In this document: piece after piece, positions 25,818 to 35,109 of the stretch
Numbering within the stretch: position 1 is the stretch's first letter
Layout: each line of letters starts with the position of its first letter
DNA from: an uncultured Prevotellaceae bacterium
GTDB lineage: Bacteria > Bacteroidota > Bacteroidia > Bacteroidales > Bacteroidaceae
NCBI GenBank assembly: GCA_902769805.1
Contig: CACXQL010000023.1
Location: 1 to 46,019 of the forward strand
Length of the DNA: 46,019 nt
Direction: 5' to 3'
The notes under the pieces: model-generated
Told to the model about the DNA's origin: nothing
What the model saw: the letters and a program-made list of their open reading frames with translations, nothing else
Databases searched by the model: none
Program-made: the position numbers and the translations under genes

Positions 25818-27347
25818 TTACTCTTTTCCGCCACGCTTAGAATAGGCAGTACCCTCATGAACACCTTCGCCAGGCACATATCCCTTCCAACGCCACAGTT
25901 TAGTCATATCCTCCAAGGTCTTTCCCTTGGTTTCAGGAACAAGCCGCCATACGAAGAGAGCAGCTATGACACAGATAACACCATAGAGTCCGTAAGTAAA
26001 CCAATGACCGAAATCATCTCCTTCTGTCAGGTGCATATTGAACATCGGCACGAAGGTTGAGCTGACGATGAAATTGAAGATCCACTGGAAGGCAACAGCA
26101 ATAGCCACAGCGGCACCACGGATGGTGTTGGGGAATATCTCGGCGATGAGAACCCAACAGATGGGACCCCATGAGAACATAAACGATGCAGAGTATATGA
26201 GAAGTGAGGCTGCAGTGAAAAACTCCATGCCTGCATGTCCGAAAGTCACTGCTACACCGAAGGCACCCACTGCCATTCCTAAAGAGCCAGAGATCAGCAG
26301 CGGTTTACGGCCCCATTTCTCAACAGTGAAGATGGCAACGAGCGTAAAGAGGATATTGATGACACCCATGAAGACCGTGATGACCATCGGGTTCTCCATA
26401 CCCATATCACCGAAGATACGCGGAGCATAGTATAGAACGGCATTGATACCTACTGCCTGCTGGAACACAGAGAGCATGATACCGATGAAGATACACAAAG
26501 CACCATAGGTCATCAGCTTCTCGGTCTTCTGTACCAGCGTCTCCTTGATAGCCTTCAGGATAAACTCAGCACGGTCGGAACCGTTGATTTTTGCAAGAAT
26601 CGCCAAAGCACGCTCATCCTTACCTACAGAGACAAGGTAACGTGGTGTCTCAGGCACCAAGCAGATAAGCAGGGCAAAGAGTCCCGCAGGTACTGCCTCG
26701 CTACCGAACATATAACGCCATCCTGTTTTCACCGTCCATTGTGCGGCAGGGTTGATAGCAGCAATTCCCTTACCCATCTCCTCTACCAGTGGCTGGATAT
26801 GCTCGCCCAGGATGAAGAAATTCACGAAATACACCACCAGCTGACCGAAGATGATGGCAAACTGGTTACAGCTGACCAGCATACCGCGGATATTCGATGG
26901 TGCCACCTCACTGATATACATCGGACAGATGGCAGAGGCAAGTCCCACGCCGATACCGCCAATCACACGGTAGAAGTTAAACATGATAAGCAGTGAGTAC
27001 GTCGGTTCTCCGTAGTTGAAGAACAAGAACTCCGGATCCATGGATCCTAACGCTGAGATGAAGAACAGGATGCCTGCGATGACCAGTGATCTCTTACGAC
27101 CGAAATTGGTAGCAAGATATCCGGAAAAGGCAGAACCGATGATACAGCCGATCAGGGCGGAGGCAGAGGTAAAACCATGCCAGCCATCAGTGTAAGTAAA
27201 GTCCTTGGCATTAGAGAAGAAAGCCTGAAGGCCCTTCTCTGCTCCTGAGATCACTGCGGTATCATAACCGAAAAGAAGACCGCCTAATACGGCGACCAAA
27301 ACGATAGAAAACAGGTAGGCGGAACTACCTCTCTTTTGATATTCCAT
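25818..27347 (-). CDS. Sugar:H+ symporter of the major facilitator superfamily
   Basis: This 509-residue inner-membrane transporter has twelve predicted helices. The sugar-porter signatures are present: LGGLLFGYDTAVISGAE in helix 1, NFGRKRS, PETPRYLVSVGK before the central loop, KWGRKPLL, and PETKGKTLEDM at the C-terminus. These place it with XylE/AraE/GalP-type porters. It is divergent from a GH51 arabinofuranosidase, so arabinose or xylose is the likely substrate, but the sugar is inferred from context. TACTTTTG (27390-27383) is a candidate -7 box. Confidence 0.9.
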   Translation of the reverse strand: MEYQKRGSSAYLFSIVLVAVLGGLLFGYDTAVISGAEKGLQAFFSNAKDFTYTDGWHGFTSASALIGCIIGSAFSGYLATNFGRKRSLVIAGILFFISALGSMDPEFLFFNYGEPTYSLLIMFNFYRVIGGIGVGLASAICPMYISEVAPSNIRGMLVSCNQFAIIFGQLVVYFVNFFILGEHIQPLVEEMGKGIAAINPAAQWTVKTGWRYMFGSEAVPAGLFALLICLVPETPRYLVSVGKDERALAILAKINGSDRAEFILKAIKETLVQKTEKLMTYGALCIFIGIMLSVFQQAVGINAVLYYAPRIFGDMGMENPMVITVFMGVINILFTLVAIFTVEKWGRKPLLISGSLGMAVGAFGVAVTFGHAGMEFFTAASLLIYSASFMFSWGPICWVLIAEIFPNTIRGAAVAIAVAFQWIFNFIVSSTFVPMFNMHLTEGDDFGHWFTYGLYGVICVIAALFVWRLVPETKGKTLEDMTKLWRWKGYVPGEGVHEGTAYSKRGGKE

Positions 27348-27410
27348 ATAAAGTTTTATGTTAGTTTTTTCTTAATTAAATACAAAAGTAATGCTTTTTC
27401 TTCAAAAAGC

Positions 27411-27442
27411 TTTGTTCTTATGTAACTTTTTAACTAATTTTG
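27411..27442 (+). promoter_or_regulatory. Promoter for the GH51 gene
   Basis: TTTG at 27411-27414, a 20-nt gap and TAATTTTG at 27435-27442 match the Bacteroidetes consensus. The leader would be about 30 nt. Confidence 0.65.
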
Positions 27443-27480
27443 TCGGAAGATATGTATAACTACAAAAATAATTACAACAA

Positions 27481-29475
27481 ATGAACAAGAAACTACTAAT
27501 CTGTGGTCTTGTCTCTGCAATGGCACTGACATCTACCGCCCAGACCAATGTCATGGAGGTAAACACTAAGAAACTGGGGGCACCTATCCAGTCAACTATG
27601 TACGGAATTTTCTTCGAGGATATCAACTATGCCGCAGACGGTGGCTTATATGGTGAGCTCATCAAGAACCGCTCGTTTGAGTTTCCACAGCATCTGATGG
27701 GATGGCAGTCTTTCGGCTGTGTCGATGTGGAGGATGATAACGCTCCCTTCGAGCGCTGTCCGCATTATGTCGTCCTCTCTGATCCAGGACACAAAGACCG
27801 TCGCACAGGACTGGTCAACGAAGGCTATTTCGGTATCGGTGTGGAGAAAGGTGAAGCTTATCGCTTCTCTGTATGGGCAAAGGCTCCCAAAGGTGATGCT
27901 GCCATCCGTGTACAGCTCATCGACGAGAACTCGATGGAGGAGAAGCAGGAGTTCATAGAGGAGGAAATTAGCATCTCTTCATCTAATTGGAAGAAATATA
28001 CCATCACGCTGACATCACCCAAGACAGACAAGCATGCCAAGCTGCGTATCTTCCTGAAAGGTACCAACAGCGTAGCTCTTGAACATATATCTCTTTTCCC
28101 TGTAAATACTTTCAAGAACCGCGAGAACGGTATGCGCCGTGATCTTGCACAGGCACTTGCAGACTTAAAGCCAGGTATCTTCCGTTTCCCCGGCGGCTGT
28201 ATCGTAGAGGGTACTGACCTCGACACACGCTACCAATGGAAGAATACAGTAGGTCCTGTGGAGAACCGTCCACTGAATGGTAACCGCTGGGAGCACACCT
28301 TCGACTACCGCTATTATCCTGACTACTACCAGAGCTATGGACTGGGGTTCTTCGAGTTCTTCCAACTCTCTGAGGATATCGGTGCCGAGCCGTTGCCCAT
28401 CCTCAGCGTCGGACTTGCCTGTCAGTATCAGAATTGGAACGATGAGTCTGCCCATGTTCCCATGGACGAACTGCAACCGTATATCAACGACTGCCTTGAC
28501 CTCATCGAGTTTGCCAACGGTCCTGTGACCAGCAAATGGGGAAAGGTCCGTGCAGACATGGGGCATCCTGCTTCTTTCAATATGAAGTATATCGGAGTAG
28601 GTAATGAACAGTGGGGTGAGTTCTACTATGAGCGTCTGAAACCCTTCGTGGCTGCCATCCGTGCTAAATACCCAGACATCAAGATCGTAGGTACCAGCGG
28701 TCCTGTCCCTGAGGACGTGCCAGACAACACCTACCGCTTCGAAGACGGATGGAAGGCGATGAAAGCGCAAAAAGCTGATCTGGTGGATGAGCACTATTAC
28801 CGTGACGAGGAATGGTTCCTAACCCATGGTCTCCGTTATGACACCTACGACCGCAAAGGTCCGAAGGTGTTCGCTGGTGAGTATGCCTGTCACGGCAAGG
28901 GCAAGAAATGGAACCACTATGAGGCTGCCATCCTTGAGGCTGCCTTCATGACAGGTTTCGAACGTAATGCGGATATCGTACACATGACGACTCCTGCCCC
29001 ACTCTTCGCTCATGTCGACGGATGGCAATGGCGTCCTGACCAGATATGGTATGATAATACGGACATGTTCAAGACTGTCAGCTACTACGTACAACAGATG
29101 TACAGCACCAATGCCGGTACCAACGTCCTCTCCTTGACAATGGACAAGAAACCTGTTGCCAACCAGGCAGGACAGAACGGGCTCTTCGCTTCCGCTGCCT
29201 ATGACAGCAAGACGGATGAGGTCATCATCAAGATTGCCAACACTACGAAGGTAAGTCAACCTGTCTCCTTCAACCTCACCGGTATGAAGGGAACACGTAC
29301 GGCACAGACACTTACACTCTTCCATAACGGTATGGACGATGAGAACACAATCTGCAAACCAGAGCTCATCACGCCACAGAAGGGCACGATACAAGTAGAC
29401 GAAGGCAAAGGCTCATCTCTCCTCCTTGACGACCTGCCCCCTATGTCGTTCCGCATCTATCGCATCAGGAAGTAG
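27481..29475 (+). CDS. Alpha-L-arabinofuranosidase, glycoside hydrolase family 51
   Basis: This 664-residue secreted enzyme releases arabinose from arabinan or arabinoxylan. It has a signal peptide (MNKKLLICGLVSAMALTSTA). A carbohydrate-binding-like beta domain lies at about residues 80-210, followed by the catalytic barrel and a C-terminal beta domain. The acid/base Glu376 is in IGVGNEQWGEF and the nucleophile Glu467 in KVFAGEYACHG. The FRFPGGCIVEG loop is typical of GH51. Divergence from the MFS sugar transporter suggests shared control of pentose use. No regulator of the AraC or HTCS type lies beside it. Confidence 0.93.
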   Translation: MNKKLLICGLVSAMALTSTAQTNVMEVNTKKLGAPIQSTMYGIFFEDINYAADGGLYGELIKNRSFEFPQHLMGWQSFGCVDVEDDNAPFERCPHYVVLSDPGHKDRRTGLVNEGYFGIGVEKGEAYRFSVWAKAPKGDAAIRVQLIDENSMEEKQEFIEEEISISSSNWKKYTITLTSPKTDKHAKLRIFLKGTNSVALEHISLFPVNTFKNRENGMRRDLAQALADLKPGIFRFPGGCIVEGTDLDTRYQWKNTVGPVENRPLNGNRWEHTFDYRYYPDYYQSYGLGFFEFFQLSEDIGAEPLPILSVGLACQYQNWNDESAHVPMDELQPYINDCLDLIEFANGPVTSKWGKVRADMGHPASFNMKYIGVGNEQWGEFYYERLKPFVAAIRAKYPDIKIVGTSGPVPEDVPDNTYRFEDGWKAMKAQKADLVDEHYYRDEEWFLTHGLRYDTYDRKGPKVFAGEYACHGKGKKWNHYEAAILEAAFMTGFERNADIVHMTTPAPLFAHVDGWQWRPDQIWYDNTDMFKTVSYYVQQMYSTNAGTNVLSLTMDKKPVANQAGQNGLFASAAYDSKTDEVIIKIANTTKVSQPVSFNLTGMKGTRTAQTLTLFHNGMDDENTICKPELITPQKGTIQVDEGKGSSLLLDDLPPMSFRIYRIRK

Positions 29476-29521
29476 TCTCCTTCATTTCTCTGATGGCAGT
29501 GCCTGCGAGGAGCAATGTCGC

Positions 29522-29671
29522 TTACTCCATCAGGAAGTCGTCCAGTTCGCGGCTCCACTGCTCACTCGTTGTGTCATCGCTCTTTGGCAGTGGTGAACCT
29601 GCGAGCAGTTGCACATTCGTCCTCAGCTCTACGACCTCAGTCTGAGGCACTAAATATTGTTTCTTCATCAT
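29522..29671 (-). CDS. 49-aa small protein overlapping the BspA-like gene stop
   Basis: The ATG at 29671-29669 overlaps the TGA of the leucine-rich-repeat gene as ATGA, and a second ATG follows directly. The product begins MMKKQYLVPQTEVVELRTN and ends in the acidic RELDDFLME. Short ORFs with a KKxYxxPxxEVV start are frequent in Prevotella and Bacteroides and have no known function. It has no signal peptide or membrane helix. Tight overlap suggests translational coupling. Confidence 0.55.
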   Translation of the reverse strand: MMKKQYLVPQTEVVELRTNVQLLAGSPLPKSDDTTSEQWSRELDDFLME

Positions 29672-29772
29672 TTCAGTACCTCCTTTCTGCCATTATGGAT
29701 GTAGATGCCTTTAGCTTTTGGCTTTTGGCTGTTAGCTATTTTATGACCCTGCAAGGTGTACCACCTATCACT

Positions 29773-29794
29773 CCCCTCGCCTATAGGCGAGGGG
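29773..29794. repeat. Perfect 22-bp palindrome inside the BspA-like gene
   Basis: The core CCCTCGCCTATAGGCGAGGG and one more pair on each side form an 11-bp self-complementary stem. It encodes a Pro/Gly peptide (SPIGEG) just before the C-terminal tail, like a REP-type palindromic insertion in coding sequence. Confidence 0.8.
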
Positions 29795-30490
29795 ACGGGG
29801 GTGAGGCTCGTCGTCTCTTCTTCCAGTCCAAAGAAGTCACGGCTACTACTTGACTCAGCCAGATACGCCTTGTTGGCACCGAGCTTGACACCTTCTGCCA
29901 GCTTATAGAAGCCGAAGATATCTTCCTTCTTGCTCAGCACATAGTAGGTAGTACCCTCTGCCTGCGCTGTCTCATAGTCTACGCCCTTCAGTTCGTTACC
30001 CGTATAGTCGCCGTCGCCCGAAGAGGCTGCCGAAGAGAGGGTGATGTTACCTACCGTGGAGTTCAGCAGCACTGCCTCGCCGCGTTTCACGATGCGACTG
30101 CCCGTTGGTGTCAGTGCCACTTGATCCGAACCGTTGACTGCAGCGGTATAGACTGTCGTCTTCTCGTCCACCGTTACGTCCGCCAGTCCGTTATAGTATG
30201 TACACCAGCGTCCCAACTCTCCACCTGCATCGTTAGCCGTCAGGTCGGGGATGGGCTTGATTTCGTTGACATAGCTACTCCACCCTGCCTTGTAGGTATC
30301 CACACAGTCGCTGAACACATAGATCTTGCGTTCGGAGGCATTGTTGTAAAAAGCATCCTCACCATACGTCGTCAGTGAAGGAGCATAGATGGTGACGGAT
30401 GACAGATTGGTACAATAAGAGAAGGCACCTTCACCAAAGTTCGTCACGCTGGAGGGGATGGTCACCGAGGTCAAGCCAGAATTAAAAAAA

Positions 30491-31040
30491 GCATAATTGC
30501 CGATGGTCGTCAAGCCCTCTGTCAATGTCAACGATGACAGACTAGTACATTCAAAGAAGGCATACTCACCAATGGTCTTCACGCTGGAGGGGATGGTCAC
30601 CGAGGTCATGCCCGTCTTGTTAAAAGCATAGTTGCCGATGCTCGTCAAGCCCTCTGTCAATGTCAACGATGACAGACTGGAACAACCAGAGAAGGCATAC
30701 TCACCAAAGGTCGTCACACTGGAGGGGATGGTCACCGAGGTCATGCCCGTCTTGTTAAAAGCATAGTTGCCGATGCTCGTCAAACCCTCTGTCAATGTCA
30801 ACGATGACAGACTGGAACAATCAGAGAAGGCATACTTACCAAAGGTCGTGACGCTGGAGGGGATGGTCACCGAGGTCAAGCCTGTATTATAAAAAGCATA
30901 ATTGCCGATGGTCGTCAAGCCCTCTGTCAATGTCAACGATGACAGACTGGAACATTCAGAGAAGGCATACTCACCAATGGTCGTCACACTGGAGGGGATG
31001 ATCACCGAGGTCAAGCCAGAATTAAAAAAAGCATAATTGC
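30491..31040 (-). repeat. 135-bp tandem repeats in the BspA-like gene
   Basis: The marker GCATAATTGC or GCATAGTTGC recurs at 30491, 30626, 30761, 30896 and 31031, exactly 135 bp apart. Each unit is 45 codons, one 23-residue plus one 22-residue LRR, and the copies are nearly identical. This indicates recent amplification or gene conversion. Confidence 0.88.
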
Positions 31041-31065
31041 CGATGGTCGTCACACACGATTTGAA

Positions 31066-31164
31066 GACGACTTTCTTGATATTGTTTCGTTGAGCATCCC
31101 AAGGCCGATCGGATTCGCTTTCATAGTCCGCCATAGCCCCATTGCCGTCACCTGCCTTCTTGCT
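31066..31164 (-). repeat. 99-bp direct repeat, copy 1
   Basis: It is identical to 31455-31553, 389 bp away. It encodes the GDGNGAMADYESESDRPWD N-cap module of the BspA-like protein. Confidence 0.93.
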
Positions 31165-31667
31165 CAGCTGGTGGATGACATTTCCGTAAAAATGCATTGA
31201 TAGGTGGCGTAGGGGAATCTTGCATTCCATGCATCAATATCAGACACATAGACAGTCACTCCCGACTGGAAGGCATCTATATCAAGACTCAGTGTCGCAG
31301 GGTCGATGACGTTCATCGTCACCGATATCAGCGAGTTGCAATCGGTGAAGGCTTTATATTTGATATTCGTCATACTGGCGGGAATGACCACCGATGACAG
31401 ACTGGTACAATCATAGAAAGCATATTTGCCGATAGTCGTCACACCCGATTGGATGACGACTTTCTTGATATTGTTTCGTTGAGCATCCCAAGGCCGATCG
31501 GATTCGCTTTCATAGTCCGCCATAGCCCCATTGCCGTCACCTGCCTTCTTGCTTATCACCACTCGTCCAGCTGCTGGATGACATCTCCGTGTAATTGTAG
31601 TTATAGTTGGGGAAGTCGATGGGGTCATAGGGGAATCTTGCTTTCCATGCATCGACATCAGACACAT
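31164..31667 (-). pseudogene. BspA-like protein, middle segment in a shifted frame
   Basis: The open frame covers 167 codons, but only the part after about codon 40 (VVISKKAGDGNG onward) looks coding. It has one N-cap module, three LRRs and a YVSDIDAWNARFPYATY segment that matches the end of the first segment (YVSDVDAWKARFPYDPI). It is read one frame away from the first and last segments, which share a frame. The start codon is probably meaningless. Confidence 0.7.
31455..31553 (-). repeat. 99-bp direct repeat, copy 2
   Basis: It is identical to 31066-31164. Both reading-frame breaks of the gene lie just upstream (in gene direction) of a copy of this repeat. Confidence 0.93.
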
Positions 31668-32313
31668 AGATGGTCATTCCAGACCGGAAGACTGATTCTT
31701 GAAGACTCAGTGTCGTGGGGTCGATGATGTTCATCGTCACTGATGTCAGCGAGCTGCAATCAGTGAAGGCGTTATAGCCGATATTCGTCACATTGGCGGG
31801 GATGGTTACCGAGGTCAGCCCTGTTTTGTTGAAGGCTTTTTGTTTAATCGTCGTCAGACTCTCTGGCAGCGTGATGCTCGTCAGGCTCGTGCAATTATAG
31901 AAGGTCCAGTCGCCAATGGTCGTTAGACCCTCTGGCAGCGTGATGCTCGTCAGGTTCGTGCAATTATAGAAGGCATACTGTCCGATACTCTCCAACGCAC
32001 TTCCTGCCTCGAAAGTGACATCCTGCAGGGCAGGAAGGTTTTTGAAGGCATATTTACCGATGTAAGTAATGCCACTCCCGATGACCAGGTGCTGGATATT
32101 GTTCTTGTAGGATTCCCATTTCCTAATGCCATTGGATTCAAAATCTGTCATGTCAGACGAGCCGCTGACGTGTTGAATGGTGAGCGTATGTGTCGACGTA
32201 ACATACTCCCAGCTGAATCTGTTGACATCGAATAAGCCGGATTCATCCGCCCACGCCTCAGAGGGGGCAAATAATGTGAGCAAGGTCACGAAGATAGGTA
32301 GTAATTTCTTCAT
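31537..32313 (-). pseudogene. BspA-like leucine-rich-repeat protein, 5' segment with signal peptide
   Basis: The product has 258 residues, with a clear signal peptide (MKKLLPIFVTLLTLFAPSEAWA), an N-cap module (SSDMTDFESNGIRKWESYKN) and about six LRRs. A YVSDVDAWKARFPYD region follows, and the frame ends shortly after TEMSSSSW. The remaining repeats continue in other frames downstream, so this is the exported front part of a larger gene that now stops early. As it stands it could still be secreted as a short LRR protein, but it lacks the C-terminal tail. Confidence 0.75.
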
Positions 32314-32344
32314 AATGATTAAGAGGTTTTTAAGTTTCTGGGGA

Positions 32345-32375
32345 CGAAATTACGAAAAAACGGAGAAAGTGCAAA
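32345..32375 (-). promoter_or_regulatory. Promoter for the BspA-like gene
   Basis: On the minus strand TTTG (32375-32372), a 19-nt gap and TAATTTCG (32352-32345) form a near-consensus pair 31 nt before the ATG. The promoter seems intact although the gene is broken. Confidence 0.6.
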
Positions 32376-32508
32376 ATTTATCAAGGATTATTTGCTGTTT
32401 TGTCATCAAAGACTGGTTCCTTCCATCGTTAGGGATGCCTGTTACAGGGGTATAAACAGATAATGATTTCGTTACAAAGATTCTAATATTATAAAAATGA
32501 TTCGATTA

Positions 32509-32540
32509 TTTGCGAATTACGATACTTTTGATTACCTTTG
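32509..32540 (+). promoter_or_regulatory. Promoter for the HigA-like gene
   Basis: TTTG at 32509-32512, a 20-nt gap and TACCTTTG at 32533-32540 match the consensus. The predicted leader is about 30 nt. The 130 nt before it hold no HigB-like ORF. Confidence 0.72.
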
Positions 32541-32574
32541 CACACAGAAAAATCACTATAAATAGAATAAGGCT

Positions 32575-32919
32575 ATGGCTACAATACGAAACATTGCAGA
32601 CGATAAGATTGCCAACAACATGAGGTCTTCGTTGTTAATTCATCCAGGAGAGATGATCAAAGACGAAATCATCGCACGTGGATTGACACAGAAGGAGCTT
32701 GCTAAACAAATGGGGGTATCATATACCGTATTCAATGAGATTCTCAACGGCAAACGTCCTGTGACAACAGAGTATGCCTTATTACTTGAGGCAGCTCTTG
32801 GCACAAATGCATCTATCTGGATTGGTTTACAGGCAGACTATAACATGCAGAAGGCCAAGCAGGACAAGTCGTTTATGAAACGCTTGGAGAAAATCAGAAA
32901 GATTGCAGCCATCTTCTGA
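32575..32919 (+). CDS. HigA-family XRE antitoxin/regulator (orphan)
   Basis: This 114-residue protein has the HigA/VapI-type helix-turn-helix: HPGEMIKDEIIARGLTQKEL, AKQMGVSYTVFNEILNGKRP, and ALGTNASIWIGLQADYNMQK. These proteins normally neutralise a RelE-fold HigB toxin encoded immediately upstream and repress their own promoter. Here the ORF has its own promoter and no HigB-sized ORF on either side. It may be a lone transcription regulator or an antitoxin remnant. Confidence 0.87.
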   Translation: MATIRNIADDKIANNMRSSLLIHPGEMIKDEIIARGLTQKELAKQMGVSYTVFNEILNGKRPVTTEYALLLEAALGTNASIWIGLQADYNMQKAKQDKSFMKRLEKIRKIAAIF

Positions 32920-32949
32920 TAATCATTCATATTGTTTCCAAGGTGAATT

Positions 32950-33909
32950 ATGACAGTAGCAGATTATATAAAAAAACAAGATACAGGAGAGAGGCGTTTT
33001 TCGTTTGAGGTACTGCCACCCTTAAAGGGTAACGGCACAGAGGCATTGTTTGAGACGATAGACAAGCTCGTGGTGTTCAACCCGGCATTTATCAATATCA
33101 CGACACACCACTCTGAATATGTATATAAGGAGTTGGAGAACGGGCAGTTTGAACGGCAGCGCATCCGTCGCCGTCCTGGTACGATTGCCATAGCTGCCGC
33201 CATCCAACAACGTTATGATATCCCAGTAGAACCACACGTCATCTGCAGTGGCCAGACCATCGAGCAGATAGAATATGAACTCCTTGACTTGCAGTTCTTG
33301 GGCATCCGCAACCTGATGTTACTCAGAGGTGACAAGGCGAAGGAAGACAGTCGCTTCACTCCTACCCCTGGAGGTCATGCACATACCACAGACTTGATTA
33401 AGCAGGTGGTACGCTTCAACGAGGGTTTCTTTGCCGACGGCACACCTATCAAACACCCTGGACCGAAGTTCGATTTTGGTGTCGCCTGCTATCCTGAGAA
33501 ACATGAGGAGGCTCCCAATCTGGAAAGGGATATGGAATACCTGAAACAGAAGCAGGACTTAGGGGCACAGTATGCAGTGACGCAGTTATTCTATGACAAT
33601 GAGAAGTTTTTCTCCTTTGTGGAGAAGGCGCGCCAGATGGGTATCACCATCCCTATCATTCCTGGTATCAAGCCGATGGCGAAACTGAGTCAGTTGACTG
33701 TCGTACCTAAGACTTTCCATTGTGACATCCCAGAGGCTCTTGCCAAGGAGATTGCTGTGTGTAAGACAGACGAGCAAGCACGACAATTAGGTATTGAGTG
33801 GACGACCCAGCAGTGTCGTGAACTCTATGAGCATGGTGTGAAGAACATCCATTTCTATACCGTCTCTGCTGTCGACTCCGTAGTGGAAGTAGCAAAACGA
33901 TTATTATAA
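32950..33909 (+). CDS. metF: 5,10-methylenetetrahydrofolate reductase
   Basis: This 319-residue FAD-dependent enzyme supplies 5-methyl-THF for methionine synthesis. It has the TIM-barrel landmarks RRFSFEVLPP (containing the catalytic Glu), FINITTHHSE, RNLMLLRGDK, DFGVACYPEKHEE and YAVTQLFYDNEKFFSF. The length is normal. It starts 30 nt after the HigA-like gene. The gap to holB is a 9-bp repeat tract. Confidence 0.95.
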   Translation: MTVADYIKKQDTGERRFSFEVLPPLKGNGTEALFETIDKLVVFNPAFINITTHHSEYVYKELENGQFERQRIRRRPGTIAIAAAIQQRYDIPVEPHVICSGQTIEQIEYELLDLQFLGIRNLMLLRGDKAKEDSRFTPTPGGHAHTTDLIKQVVRFNEGFFADGTPIKHPGPKFDFGVACYPEKHEEAPNLERDMEYLKQKQDLGAQYAVTQLFYDNEKFFSFVEKARQMGITIPIIPGIKPMAKLSQLTVVPKTFHCDIPEALAKEIAVCKTDEQARQLGIEWTTQQCRELYEHGVKNIHFYTVSAVDSVVEVAKRLL

Positions 33910-33950
33910 ACCCCATCAACCCCATTTACCCTATTTACCCCATCAACCCC

Positions 33951-33954
<4 letters not shown>
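33910..33954 (+). repeat. 9-bp tract between metF and holB (ACCCCATCA words)
   Basis: Five 9-bp units (ACCCCATCA, ACCCCATTT, ACCCTATTT, ACCCCATCA, ACCCCATGA) follow the metF stop directly. The ATG of holB is the ATG in the fifth unit. Confidence 0.88.
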
Positions 33955-35099
<1,145 letters not shown>

Positions 35100-35109
35100 A
35101 GAAAGATAT

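Larger units (their letters stand above)
29668..31230 (-). pseudogene. BspA-like leucine-rich-repeat protein, 3' segment
   Basis: This 520-codon open segment lacks a signal peptide at its apparent start, so it is most likely the rear of the gene beginning at 32313. It starts with GDGNGAMADYESESDRPWD, an N-cap module that is also present in the middle segment. About ten BspA/TpLRR repeats of 22-23 residues follow (TTIGNYAFxxxGLTSVTIPSSV and the like), then a beta-sandwich tail ending in a WYTLQGHKI and KGIYIHNGRKEVLK motif that resembles the Bacteroidetes C-terminal secretion tail. A palindrome at 29773-29794 is inserted in frame near the end and encodes a TPVPSPIGEG peptide. Confidence 0.75.

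Noticed and set aside
30491-31553. CRISPR or satellite interpretation of the BspA repeats
   Set aside because: The repeats are coding LRR units of 45 codons with synonymous-type changes.
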